Positions 15,594-23,640 of a stretch of DNA of 64,000 nucleotides are shown in pieces (position 1 is the first letter of the stretch; each line of letters starts with the position of its first letter). The DNA lies in NCBI GenBank assembly GCA_019090615.1, contig JAHRVQ010000015.1, positions 1 through 64,000 on the forward strand. Reading direction: 5' to 3'. The position numbers were made by a program, and so were the translations under genes. A model generated the notes under the pieces. That model worked only from the letters and a program-made list of their open reading frames with translations. It had not been told where the DNA came from and did not search any database. This DNA is from Pseudomonadales bacterium (GTDB lineage Bacteria > Pseudomonadota > Gammaproteobacteria > Pseudomonadales > Azotimanducaceae).

Positions 15594-16391
15594 ATGAATA
15601 GTGTAGAAGGCAAAATAGCGTTAATAAGTGGTGGTGCGCGTGGCCTGGGTGGTATGTCAGCGATAAAGTTGGCAGAAGCAGGCGCTAAAGTGGTGATCAC
15701 CGATATTAGAGAAGAAGAAGCGGTGGGCACCCTGGATAAGATAATCAGTGCCGGCGGCGAAGCCAAATTTATCAAGCATGATGTGGCCATCGAAGAACAA
15801 TGGATTGCGGCGGTTAAATTTGCCATCGATGAATTCGGTGGGCTAGATATTATGGTGAATAATGCCGGTGTTGCAGGTGCTGCCAAACCGCTTGAAGATT
15901 TGTCGCTGGAGTCCTGGCGGCGTCTCAATAGCATTAATTATGATGGGGTATTTTTAGGCGTCAAACACGCTATTCGGCCCTTACGTGAGCGCGCACATCT
16001 TTGGCCCGGTGGTGGTTCTATTGTGAATATTTCTTCCATTATGGGCTTTATTGGTGGTGCGCGTGCAGCGGCCTATTGCGCTTCAAAAGGCGGGGTAAGA
16101 TTACTCACAAAAGCCGCCGCGCTAGAATTGGCGCCATCCAATATCCGCGTCAACTCGGTGCATCCGGGTTTTATCAATACCCCCCTGTTTCGTGGTGGAG
16201 TGGATGCTGCAGAAGACCGAACAGAAGGCGGTGGGCAGCATTTTGTGGATGGCATTGTACGCCGGCACCCTATTGGCAGGCTGGGCGAAGAAGCTGATAT
16301 TGCCAATGCGGTACGGTTTCTGGCATCGGATGACTCGTCTTTTATGACCGGTACTGAAGTTGTTGTTGATGGTGGATACCTGGCGCAATAG
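15594..16391 (+). CDS. SDR-family oxidoreductase (tandem copy 2)
   Basis: A 265-aa classical SDR with SGGARGLGG cofactor loop, DIREEE after beta-2, NNAGVAG, NISSIMG with the catalytic Ser and YCASK with Tyr/Lys, ending SSFMTGTEVVVDGGYLAQ. It is closely similar to the neighbours on both sides, including an insertion around LRERAHLWPGGGS (the residues WxGGGS also occur in copy 1), which marks copies 1 and 2 as a recent duplication. TAAGGGAAC lies upstream of the ATG. Likely substrate class: cyclic or steroid secondary alcohols. Confidence 0.92.
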   Translation: MNSVEGKIALISGGARGLGGMSAIKLAEAGAKVVITDIREEEAVGTLDKIISAGGEAKFIKHDVAIEEQWIAAVKFAIDEFGGLDIMVNNAGVAGAAKPLEDLSLESWRRLNSINYDGVFLGVKHAIRPLRERAHLWPGGGSIVNISSIMGFIGGARAAAYCASKGGVRLLTKAAALELAPSNIRVNSVHPGFINTPLFRGGVDAAEDRTEGGGQHFVDGIVRRHPIGRLGEEADIANAVRFLASDDSSFMTGTEVVVDGGYLAQ

Positions 16392-16515
16392 CGTTGCGGA
16401 ACTGCGGATATGGCCGTTTTTCAGTTGGTTAATAACGGTCAACTAGGACCGGCCAGGGAAGCATAGTGATTGATAGGTAGCGATTGAAAGTGATTGAAAG
16501 TGAGGATCTAGTGAT

Positions 16516-17307
16516 ATGAATAGAACAGATGGAAAAGTGGCGTTAATTTCCGGCTCGGCAAGGGGCCTGGGGGCAGAAACGGCGCGGGTATTTACCCGTT
16601 CCGGAGGCAAGGTGGTAATTGCTGATATTCTTGATGAAGTTGGCCTGCAAACAGTTGCAGAATTAAAGCAGGCAGGGGCTGATGCGGTGTTTGTGCATCT
16701 CGATGTGACCAGTGAAAGTGATTGGCAAAACGCAGTTGAGACAGCCGTAAGCAGTTTTGGTCAGCTTGATGTGCTGGTGAATAATGCCGGCATATTTTTC
16801 ACTAAAACAACCGAAAAAATGACCCTCGAAGACTGGCGTCTAATGACCTCGGTTAACCTGGATGGGGTGTTCCTGGGCACCAAAGCTGCCTTGCCAGCAT
16901 TGCAGGAGAGCGCTGCTAAAGCAGAGGTCGGCAGTGCCATTATCAATTTGTCCTCAGTCGCTGGGCTTACTGGGGCCCGTGGTGCTTCTGCCTACTGCAT
17001 GAGCAAAGGGGGTGTGCGGTTATATACCAAGGCCTGTGCGCTGGAATTTGCGCATAAACGTATTCGAGTTAATTCCGTTCATCCGGGGTTGATCGATACG
17101 GATATGGGGCAACAGGTGATTGATTCTGCATCGCGTGGTAGCAGAACCTCTGAAAAGGTCAGAAAGTCGATGCAATCGGCGCATCCTATTGGACGCCTCG
17201 GGGTGCCTACTGATATAGCCAACGGTGTGGTTTATCTGGCCTCGGACGATGCGGCTTTTGTTACGGGGACTGAGTTAGTAATTGATGGTGGTAGCACCGC
17301 GCAATAG
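16516..17307 (+). CDS. SDR-family oxidoreductase (tandem copy 3)
   Basis: A 263-aa classical SDR: SGSARGLGA loop, DILDEVG after beta-2, NNAGIFF, NLSSVAG (catalytic Ser) and YCMSK (Tyr/Lys), C-terminus AAFVTGTELVIDGGSTAQ. More diverged from copies 1 and 2 (no WxGGGS; it has AAKAEVGSAI instead). GTGAGGATC stands before the ATG, preceded by a GATTGAAAGT direct duplication. Retention of three paralogues suggests distinct alcohols or stereoisomers in the pathway that leads into the adjoining BVMO. Confidence 0.92.
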   Translation: MNRTDGKVALISGSARGLGAETARVFTRSGGKVVIADILDEVGLQTVAELKQAGADAVFVHLDVTSESDWQNAVETAVSSFGQLDVLVNNAGIFFTKTTEKMTLEDWRLMTSVNLDGVFLGTKAALPALQESAAKAEVGSAIINLSSVAGLTGARGASAYCMSKGGVRLYTKACALEFAHKRIRVNSVHPGLIDTDMGQQVIDSASRGSRTSEKVRKSMQSAHPIGRLGVPTDIANGVVYLASDDAAFVTGTELVIDGGSTAQ

Positions 17308-17568
17308 CGGATCAATTTTCACTAATGGTCTTAACAGACATTTATTGGGTATTGGTGAACATATAGTTTGCGTCAATGGTTCGAATTTGTTAGGTGTAGG
17401 CCATTGACGCAAAGCTATCTGACAAAGCATACTGTTGAGCATATATCTAAAATAAATGGATACATTGGTATTTGGCTGGCAAAAAACTAGCTGTACGTAT
17501 CGCCAAGGTGAAATGCCTGAATGAATCGAACTATTAACCTGGATTAATTAAAAGATAGGGTCTCGAAT

Positions 17569-19362
17569 ATGAGTGAAACAGAAACTAAGGATAAGAAAGG
17601 CGATAGCGTTGCAATGCTGGGTGCCTTTGATCCATTCAATGGTGCCAATCAAAGGCCACAGGAATATTACGATAAAATTAAACAAAAATTTGCTGATGAG
17701 CGGGATTTACGGTTGAACTACCGCCCTGAAGGCACCGGCCAGTTTAAGACTGATTTTGACGGTGGTTTGTCGCGTTTTGGTGAGGATTCGTATACCCGAG
17801 AAGTAGAGGCTCGTGAGCCACTGACCGATACGGTTGAAGTACTATTTATTGGCGGTGGTTTTTCTGCGCTGTTAACAACTTCTCAGTTAAGAGAAAAAGG
17901 CGTTGAGAGTATTCGTATCGTTGAGCGAGGCGCTGATGTTGGTGGTACCTGGTACTGGAATCGATATCCTGGTGCTGCCTGTGATGTGGTTGCTTATGAT
18001 TACCTGCCATTGCTTGATGAAATGGATTATGTGCCACGAGATCATTACGCCAAAGCACCTGAGATTTTTGAGCATTGTCAGAATATCGCCAAGCATTACG
18101 ATCTGTATGATTTGGCCGTATTTCAAACTACAGTGACAAAAACTGAGTGGAACGAAGAGGAGCAGTTATGGCATGTGATTACCGACCGTGGCGATCATAT
18201 GAAAGCAAAATTTGTAATTTGCGCCAACGGCCCGATGTCCAAGCCGAAACTTGCTAAAATTAGTGGCATAGAGAAGTTTAAAGGCCACTCTTTTCATACT
18301 GGTCGCTGGGATTACGATTATTGTGGCGATAAGTTACAAAACCTTAAAGACAAAAGGGTTGCCATTATTGGTACCGGTGCAACCGCCGTTCAGGCAGTGC
18401 CCAAATTAGCCGCGCAGGCGAAAGAGCTGTATGTATTCCAGCGTACCCCTTCGTCAATTGATATCCGTAAAGACTGGCCGACAGACCCCAACTGGGCGCG
18501 TAAGCTTAGACCTGGCTGGCAGGCCAAGCGACGCCAGGCCACTATCGACGGGCCACAATTGACCGAAGCGCAATTAGAGCGACGAGCTAAATTGTCGGCT
18601 GAAGAGAAGTTGCAACGTCAGGAAAACTCTAATATCGATCATATGATGTGGATTCATCAGCGTATTGAGGACATTGTTGAAGATCAGCAAACCGCAGAAG
18701 CGCTGAAACCCTGGTATATGTTTATGTGTAAGCGGCCATGTTTCCATGAAGATTATCTGCCTGCATTTAATAAGGAAAGTGTGCATCTAGTTGATACCCG
18801 TGGCCAGGGCATTGCCGAAGTCACAGAAAAAGGCCCGGTTTTTGATGGCAAAGTTTACGAGGTAGATTTAATTATCTACGCAACGGGTTTTGAGGTGCAG
18901 AAGACTGGTATCTATAATGAAATCATCGGTGAAAATAAGACCGAGATAAATGATTATTATGGTGATGGTATTCGTACTTTGTTTGGTATTCATTCTAATG
19001 GTTATCCAAATCTTTATATCATGGCTGGCTATCAGGCGTCATTTCAGTTTAATATCACTGATGTATTAACAGTGCAGGGCGGGCATATTGCCGATTGTAT
19101 TGATTATGCGCGTAAAAATGATTGCGAGGCGATGGAGGTCAATCGCGATACTGAAGAGTGGTGGGTTCAGGAAGTGATTGCGCATCGTGGTAAAACGGAT
19201 CGAAACAAGGATTGTACGCCAGGTTATTATAACTTTGAGGGTGAAGATAACCGCCGTCAGGATGGTACCTATAATGGCGGATTCAAGCGTTATGTTGAAC
19301 TGCTAGAAGAGTCGAAATCTAAAATGAACGATATGTTTGCCACCAGAAAGAAGGCGGGATAA
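17569..19362 (+). CDS. Type I Baeyer-Villiger monooxygenase (first)
   Basis: A 597-aa FAD/NADPH enzyme that inserts an oxygen next to a ketone to give an ester or lactone. It has the FAD Rossmann motif GGGFSA (residues 95-100), the BVMO fingerprint FKGHSFHTGRWD (237-248) and a second Rossmann motif IIGTGATAV (about 267-275). A roughly 90-residue extension precedes the FAD motif, as in the larger group that includes cyclopentadecanone monooxygenase and related enzymes rather than the smaller cyclohexanone enzymes. It follows three alcohol dehydrogenase paralogues, which would supply the ketone. A GC-rich hairpin follows the stop codon. Substrate unproven. Confidence 0.94.
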   Translation: MSETETKDKKGDSVAMLGAFDPFNGANQRPQEYYDKIKQKFADERDLRLNYRPEGTGQFKTDFDGGLSRFGEDSYTREVEAREPLTDTVEVLFIGGGFSALLTTSQLREKGVESIRIVERGADVGGTWYWNRYPGAACDVVAYDYLPLLDEMDYVPRDHYAKAPEIFEHCQNIAKHYDLYDLAVFQTTVTKTEWNEEEQLWHVITDRGDHMKAKFVICANGPMSKPKLAKISGIEKFKGHSFHTGRWDYDYCGDKLQNLKDKRVAIIGTGATAVQAVPKLAAQAKELYVFQRTPSSIDIRKDWPTDPNWARKLRPGWQAKRRQATIDGPQLTEAQLERRAKLSAEEKLQRQENSNIDHMMWIHQRIEDIVEDQQTAEALKPWYMFMCKRPCFHEDYLPAFNKESVHLVDTRGQGIAEVTEKGPVFDGKVYEVDLIIYATGFEVQKTGIYNEIIGENKTEINDYYGDGIRTLFGIHSNGYPNLYIMAGYQASFQFNITDVLTVQGGHIADCIDYARKNDCEAMEVNRDTEEWWVQEVIAHRGKTDRNKDCTPGYYNFEGEDNRRQDGTYNGGFKRYVELLEESKSKMNDMFATRKKAG

Positions 19363-19368
19363 CACAGG

Positions 19369-19394
19369 TTTGCGCGCTTTTATCGGCGCGCAAA
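19369..19394 (+). terminator. GC-rich hairpin after the first BVMO gene
   Basis: TTTGCGCGC and GCGCGCAAA with an 8-nt loop, 6 nt after the stop codon. Perfect stem, but followed by TTGCTCTTG, not a strict T-run, so termination is likely but not certain. Confidence 0.6.
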
Positions 19395-19826
19395 TTGCTC
19401 TTGTCGTATTGGTTTGCAAGAGCTGGTTTGCAAGAGCTGGTTTACAAAAGCAGATTTTACAAAAGTAAGCTTTAAAAAACTGGCTTTGTAACGGCAGCGT
19501 TGGCAATAGAAGGCTCGTAGTATAAATCTAAGGCCGCTATTATTTGACATAGGTATAGTGTTAAGTATTGGCGGTTTTTTTATGCGCTTTTTATAGCGTT
19601 GTTGGGCTGTTTCAGAGGCGGTTTGCTGGAAAAACTGGCTTTGAATAAGGTGAAATTAGGCGGGTCTTGAAACTTTTGTAGATGCAATTAGGTTGATGCG
19701 GCTGGCTGCGGTTTGTCTTCCTGTCAGTAGGTGCTGGCAGGAAGACAAAATATTCACAAGCGCGTTTTAAAAACAGCAATATCGAATAATATTTGGGATG
19801 TTGTTTTTAAAAATATCTTTTTGCGG
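19395..19826. other. Non-coding region with direct repeats and a long hairpin
   Basis: Holds 14-bp direct repeats GGTTTGCAAGAGCT (two perfect and one or two decayed copies, about 19404-19470) and a strong hairpin TTTGTCTTCCTGTCAG / CTGGCAGGAAGACAAA (19712-19749, one mismatch, 6-nt loop). The hairpin lacks a T-run in either direction. No gene seen. Confidence 0.7.
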
Positions 19827-20099
19827 TTACTGTTTGGTGAAAGTTAGCTCACCTTTGTTGGTGACTTTACATACCGCATTGAATTTTCCCTCGCCCGTTG
19901 TGACAGACATTTTTATTTCTACAAATTTGTTACGGCTGCGGATTTTCCTGATTTTAGTATGTGAAACATCCTGGAAGGAACCTGCAACATGGTCTTTGCA
20001 GCTGCTTAGGGCATCGCTAGATTTGCTTGCCTGAGCCATATTGGCAGTAGCGGCGAGGATGATAAGACTAATGCATAAAGGCAATTTAATAAATTTCAT
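19827..20099 (-). CDS. Small secreted hypothetical protein
   Basis: A 90-aa protein with a clear signal peptide: MKFIKLPLCISLIILAATAN then MAQASKSS, with likely cleavage after AQA. The mature part is about 65 residues, basic, with two cysteines (SSCKDHV and AVCKVTN), which could form a disulphide in the periplasm, and it ends in short beta-strand-like stretches. GGAGAACC lies before the ATG. Family not recognised; it stands alone between non-coding regions. Confidence 0.7.
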   Translation of the reverse strand: MKFIKLPLCISLIILAATANMAQASKSSDALSSCKDHVAGSFQDVSHTKIRKIRSRNKFVEIKMSVTTGEGKFNAVCKVTNKGELTFTKQ

Positions 20100-20641
20100 G
20101 AATGGGTTCTCCGGTATAAATATAAAAAATAATAATCTGCGCGATCACTAAAGAATGATCGACCAGTTGAGTTGTTTAAAATTGTTAAGTAGGTCAAGTT
20201 GGTGTGCCGGCATGCAATATAAATTTATGCTGCAGGCTTAATGCGAGGTTTATCTATCCAGCGCTATAAGCGGTGAATATTGTCTTTTATACTGACAATT
20301 ACCTTTGGGTCCGTGCTGTTTTTATTAGACCCTGTCCTTATTTCTGGCTGCAAAGTTAAACGAAGCAGTTCATGGTTACAAGAGAGGTGCAGGGGCCCAT
20401 ATATCAGGGCATTTCTCTTGTTTATGGCTAAAAGGTGTTTTTTTATGATCAAGATGCCATGATGGAATGCTGTTTGAGTAACTGTACAGAAAGTACCAAA
20501 AAATACTTAATAATATTCGTTTAAGTAACATCCGTTTAAGTAACATCTGTTTACGTAATGGTGACTCTAATTGAACGCCGTATTGGTGTAAATGGATCTT
20601 AATTAGAGATACTTATACGCTTCAACAAAAAGGAATTAATT
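20100..20641. other. Non-coding region with 15-bp repeats
   Basis: A 542-bp gap. Just upstream of the GST gene are two perfect copies of CGTTTAAGTAACATC and a third decayed copy (20518-20560). A 62-codon open frame on the minus strand (20264-20452) shows no homology and no ribosome site, and is left out. No RNA gene recognised. Confidence 0.6.
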
Positions 20642-21253
20642 ATGCTAACGATTTACCATGTGCCACGTACGCGATCAATTCGGGTGATTTGGCTGTGCGA
20701 AGAATTAAATCTACCCTATCAGGTTGAATCAATATCTTTTGCGCCTGAGTATCGGGCCAGCCCTGAATGGCGTAAAATGAACCCTGTGGGTAAGGTGCCA
20801 GTACTTACTGATGGCGATTTGACTATGTTTGAATCCGGCGCCATGGTGCAATATATTCTTGATCGTTATGCTGATGGTAGACTTCAACCGGTCGCGGGTA
20901 CGCCAGAGCATGCGATTTATTTACAATGGTCCTGGTTTGCGGAAGCAACCTTTGCCAGACCGTTAGGTGAGATTGTAGCGCATCGACGGGCGTTTCCAAA
21001 AGACCAGGAAAAACCAGATATCGTGGCTGAAATGCAGGCAAGGTCGACAGTATGTTTGACCGCAATCGATAAAGTTCTGGCTGATAAAGAGTATATAACG
21101 GGCGAGTTTAGTGCAGCAGATGTTATGTTGGGTTATACCGTGATGTTGACAGAAATGCTGGCGCCAGCTGATAATTGCCCTAACGCGATGGCCTATTGGG
21201 AGCGATTGAAACAACGTAAAGCTTGCCAGATAGCGATTGGTTATGGTCTTTAA
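20642..21253 (+). CDS. Glutathione S-transferase family protein
   Basis: A 203-aa GST: an N-terminal thioredoxin-like domain beginning LTIYHVPRTRSIRVIWLCEEL, with cis-Pro loop GKVPVLTDGDLTMFESGAM (binding of the glutathione gamma-Glu by E-S), then an all-helical C-terminal domain starting at about residue 85 (YLQWSWFAEATFARPLGEI) and containing GEFSAADVMLGY. AAGGA lies about 7 nt before the ATG. In catabolic clusters GSTs remove reactive epoxides or isomerise intermediates. It precedes a TauD-type gene by 110 bp. Confidence 0.9.
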   Translation: MLTIYHVPRTRSIRVIWLCEELNLPYQVESISFAPEYRASPEWRKMNPVGKVPVLTDGDLTMFESGAMVQYILDRYADGRLQPVAGTPEHAIYLQWSWFAEATFARPLGEIVAHRRAFPKDQEKPDIVAEMQARSTVCLTAIDKVLADKEYITGEFSAADVMLGYTVMLTEMLAPADNCPNAMAYWERLKQRKACQIAIGYGL

Positions 21254-21362
21254 TAATAGCCATTAAGGCGAAGGTTATAAGCTGTGTGACGCACGGGTGC
21301 CTACTATGCAGATCGTCTATTATGCAGATAAAGATGCATATTTAAAATTATAGAGGGAAATA

Positions 21363-22223
21363 ATGAGTTATCGATTTATAGATGTGGATCCATCCATCGG
21401 GCCTGTGGGTGCACTGATCTCGGGTGTGGATTTGGCCGGCCAGTTAACCGAGGACATAGTCGGCGAAATTCATTCAGCCTGGCTTAAGCATCGGGTTTTG
21501 TTTTTTCGGGATCAAAAATTGAACCCGGCCAAACAAGCGGCTTTTGCCAGTCAATTTGGTGAGCTGGATGTATACCCTTTTGTAAAAGCGGTTGATGCGC
21601 ATCCTAATGTGATTCCGATAATAAAAGAGCCTGATGCGAAGATGAATTTTGGTGGCGCCTGGCATACCGATACCTCCTATTCGCTACAGCCGCCAAAGGC
21701 CACTCTATTGCAGGCGATAGAGGTGCCAGATGTAGGGGGTGATACGTTGTTTGCTGATGCCAGCTTAGCTTATCAGGAATTAAGCGATGGCATGAAGCAA
21801 ATGCTTGAAGGCTTGACCGGGGTCTATTCAGCAAAGATGGTTCATGGTGGTAAAGGTGCTTATACCAGTGTGGCTGGCGGCGGAAATATTGGCGATGCCT
21901 ATAGTGAGGATAAAGAGACGGCTGCTGTTGAAGTCGAGCATCCATTGATTCGTACTCATGATGAAACGGGTGCAAAGAGTATTTACTGCAATAAGTTTCA
22001 TACCCATCGTATTAAAGGCTGGACGCGCGAAGAAAGCCTGCCGATTTTCGATTTTTTGGTGAAGCATCTCATTCAGTCGCGTTTTGTGAGTCGGTTTAAA
22101 TGGCAGGTTGATTCGTTGGCGATGTGGGATAACCGCTGTGTTTTTCATAATCCGATGAATGATTATCAGGGCAAACGCCGGCATATGCATCGCGTGATCG
22201 TACAGGGCGCTATACCAATATAG
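21363..22223 (+). CDS. TauD/TfdA-family 2-oxoglutarate dioxygenase
   Basis: A 286-aa Fe(II)/2-oxoglutarate oxygenase. The facial triad is visible as WHTDTSY (His-x-Asp) near residue 102 and the distal His in RRHMHRVIVQG near the C-terminus, with the Arg that binds 2-oxoglutarate. ATLLQAIEVPDVGGDTLFAD and SLAMWDNRCVFHNPMNDY are typical of the family (taurine, 2,4-D, alkylsulfate dioxygenases). AGAGGGAAATA precedes the ATG. The co-substrate's organic partner cannot be told from sequence. Confidence 0.92.
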   Translation: MSYRFIDVDPSIGPVGALISGVDLAGQLTEDIVGEIHSAWLKHRVLFFRDQKLNPAKQAAFASQFGELDVYPFVKAVDAHPNVIPIIKEPDAKMNFGGAWHTDTSYSLQPPKATLLQAIEVPDVGGDTLFADASLAYQELSDGMKQMLEGLTGVYSAKMVHGGKGAYTSVAGGGNIGDAYSEDKETAAVEVEHPLIRTHDETGAKSIYCNKFHTHRIKGWTREESLPIFDFLVKHLIQSRFVSRFKWQVDSLAMWDNRCVFHNPMNDYQGKRRHMHRVIVQGAIPI

Positions 22224-22371
22224 GGCGCCTTTAGCCGCGATATAGAAATAGCAGTAATATTGAAGGCCAGCTAAGGACGATGGGGGATGCGCATGATGGT
22301 GCCTCCTCTTCATGCCAAATTTCGCTGCCGGAGTGATTTTCTAGTTGCGACAAATACGATATGAAAATATT

Positions 22372-22388
22372 AGCTTGTTCGGCAAGCT
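22372..22388 (-). terminator. Hairpin behind the integrase remnant
   Basis: AGCTTG-CCGAA-CAAGCT followed on the minus strand by AATATTTTC, 9 nt past the stop codon of the integrase remnant; possibly its old terminator. Confidence 0.4.
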
Positions 22389-22396
22389 ACTATCCA

Positions 22397-22720
22397 TCAA
22401 AGGTCTACTGGGTTAACCATGCCTGGTTTGTGTATTCCGATTACATGGGTGTAGATTTGAGTTGTTGAGATGTCGTTGTGGCCCATTGGTCTCCTGGATG
22501 CTTCTTCATGTGTAAAAACTGTTGGTAATTGGCGTGGTTTAGTTGCGTGCTGGGAATTAAGCTTCCCTATTGGCGTATCTAAAAACTTTACCTACATAAA
22601 CACCAGCGCATTTAACGCCGTTTTTTGGGTGCGACATTCCTTGCAATCGCCAGTCGGAGCCAAGTTGCCAGATGTTGTTGAAAAAGTCCGTCATTGTACC
22701 AATCCTCCTGGTTGAGAGGG
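22397..22720 (-). pseudogene. Degraded integron integrase (IntI-type tyrosine recombinase)
   Basis: Frame-shifted minus-strand remnants match IntI in order. QKTALNALVFM corresponds to the core-binding domain. After a stop comes KFLDTPIGKLNSQH and TKPRQLPTVFTHEEA, the linker that opens the catalytic domain of IntI proteins. A large internal deletion then joins this to MGHNDISTTQIYTHV and IGIHKPGMVNPVDL, the C-terminal box with the catalytic Tyr and the closing residues usual in integron integrases. The first catalytic Arg and most of the catalytic domain are gone, so it cannot be active. A start-like AGGAGG...ATG at about 22690-22713 may be the old gene start. Confidence 0.75.
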
Positions 22721-22802
22721 GTCTGATTTTAGGCGCCGAGAAATTTTGACAACAATTTTGAAGATATAACTGAGGATCCTCTTGTTTCGATGAATGTTAG
22801 AT
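22721..22802 (+). other. Candidate relic attI site / cassette boundary
   Basis: Lies between the 5' side of the integrase remnant and the first gene, where attI would be, and ends in GTTAGAT (22796-22802), which fits the integron core GTTRRRY. The ccdB stop codon falls inside this core. No attC was recognisable on the far side of ccdA, so the assignment rests on position and the core only. Confidence 0.3.
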
Positions 22803-23114
22803 GCCAGTAACCAGGAAATCTATTGCCCCAACGATTTTATCTCTACTAGTACGCAACGAGCCCTCGTTCTTTTTGAGAAAGTTTGCAGAAACGCTCGTTA
22901 GCTGGTGGGTTAGCAAAGCATAGTTTTTATTCTCTATTTTTATAGTTGGGCAAAGGTTGCTGGGGTAGCTCTTATCCGACTGGTTTGCGGGCGTTAACGG
23001 AATTACGACTCTACTATTTAATGTATCGAGGAGACCATTCTGAATATCAACAAAATAGGGGTAGGTCTTATTGGTATCCTTATCCGTATTTATATAGACA
23101 TCAAACTGTTCCAT
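22797..23114 (-). CDS. ccdB: CcdB-family gyrase toxin
   Basis: A 105-aa CcdB: EQFDVYINTDKDTNKTYPYFVDIQNGLLD and TRVVIPL-type strand (here SRVVIPLTPA) at the N-terminus, YALLTHQLTSVSANFLKK in the middle and a C-terminal SRDKIVGAIDFLVTGI that fits the gyrase-contacting tail (usually W-G-I; here T-G-I). In the F plasmid the terminal Trp-Gly-Ile is needed for poisoning, so the Thr in place of Trp may weaken toxicity. ATG 23114 overlaps the ccdA stop (TGATG). Confidence 0.9.
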   Translation of the reverse strand: MEQFDVYINTDKDTNKTYPYFVDIQNGLLDTLNSRVVIPLTPANQSDKSYPSNLCPTIKIENKNYALLTHQLTSVSANFLKKNEGSLRTSRDKIVGAIDFLVTGI

Positions 23115-23359
23115 CAAAATATCCTGTGCTTGTCAGCAAAGAGGCCATTTTTCTTAGCAAGCTCATTGCAAGTATCAATGGCTTGCTGATTGTCCTCCAG
23201 CCACTGACGGCGTCGCTCCATGCGAACTTTCTCTGTAAGCGCCTGCTCCAAAGTTGCAGAAAGGTTTATCTTTAGAATACGGGCTTCGGCCAGTAACTCT
23301 TTATTTATACTGAGATTTGTGGCCTTTTTTGGGGCGTTTGTATCAAATAGGTGCTGCAT
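23114..23359 (-). CDS. ccdA: CcdA-family antitoxin
   Basis: An 81-aa antitoxin with an N-terminal ribbon-helix-helix (KKATNLSINKELLAEARILKI then NLSATLEQALTEKV) for DNA binding and a C-terminal disordered CcdB-binding tail (RRRQWLEDNQQAIDTCNELAKKNGLFAD), which is the standard CcdA pattern. It precedes and overlaps ccdB by 1 nt. A TATAAT sequence lies about 20 nt upstream on the minus strand (near 23381), inside an imperfect palindrome, as expected for autoregulation. Confidence 0.92.
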   Translation of the reverse strand: MQHLFDTNAPKKATNLSINKELLAEARILKINLSATLEQALTEKVRMERRRQWLEDNQQAIDTCNELAKKNGLFADKHRIF

Positions 23360-23640
23360 TACTTTAGCTCGTAATATAGATTATACGCATTGCTGATGCG
23401 CACTATGGTAGTGGGGTGCATTTAGTAAGTCAAGCAACTGGACGGTTTCAACGCCGATTATGTAAGCGTGTGTGTCCTACATAGCACTTAATTAGAATCG
23501 CGCTAAGCGCACTAAAACGTAGGCCTAAAGCCTATCCCATGTTGATGAGGCCAGGCGTAGACGCGCGGGAGAATGTGAGGAAAAAAGGGCACTCAAAAAA
23601 GCTTAAGTAAGTGCCATTCTCTTCCGAGCCAAGGCTCAGT
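23360..23640. other. Intergenic region right of ccdAB
   Basis: Contains the ccdA promoter region and a few small hairpins (GTAGGC-CTAAA-GCCTA near 23520; GCGC-TAA-GCGC). I looked for an attC site to complete an integron cassette and saw none with the required core pairs. No gene. Confidence 0.5.

Noticed and set aside
20264-20452. 62-codon minus-strand frame as a gene
   Set aside because: No ribosome site, no recognisable motif, amino-acid content as expected by chance.
22470-22715. 81-codon plus-strand open frame as a gene
   Set aside because: It is antisense to the integrase remnant, whose IntI motifs read on the minus strand.
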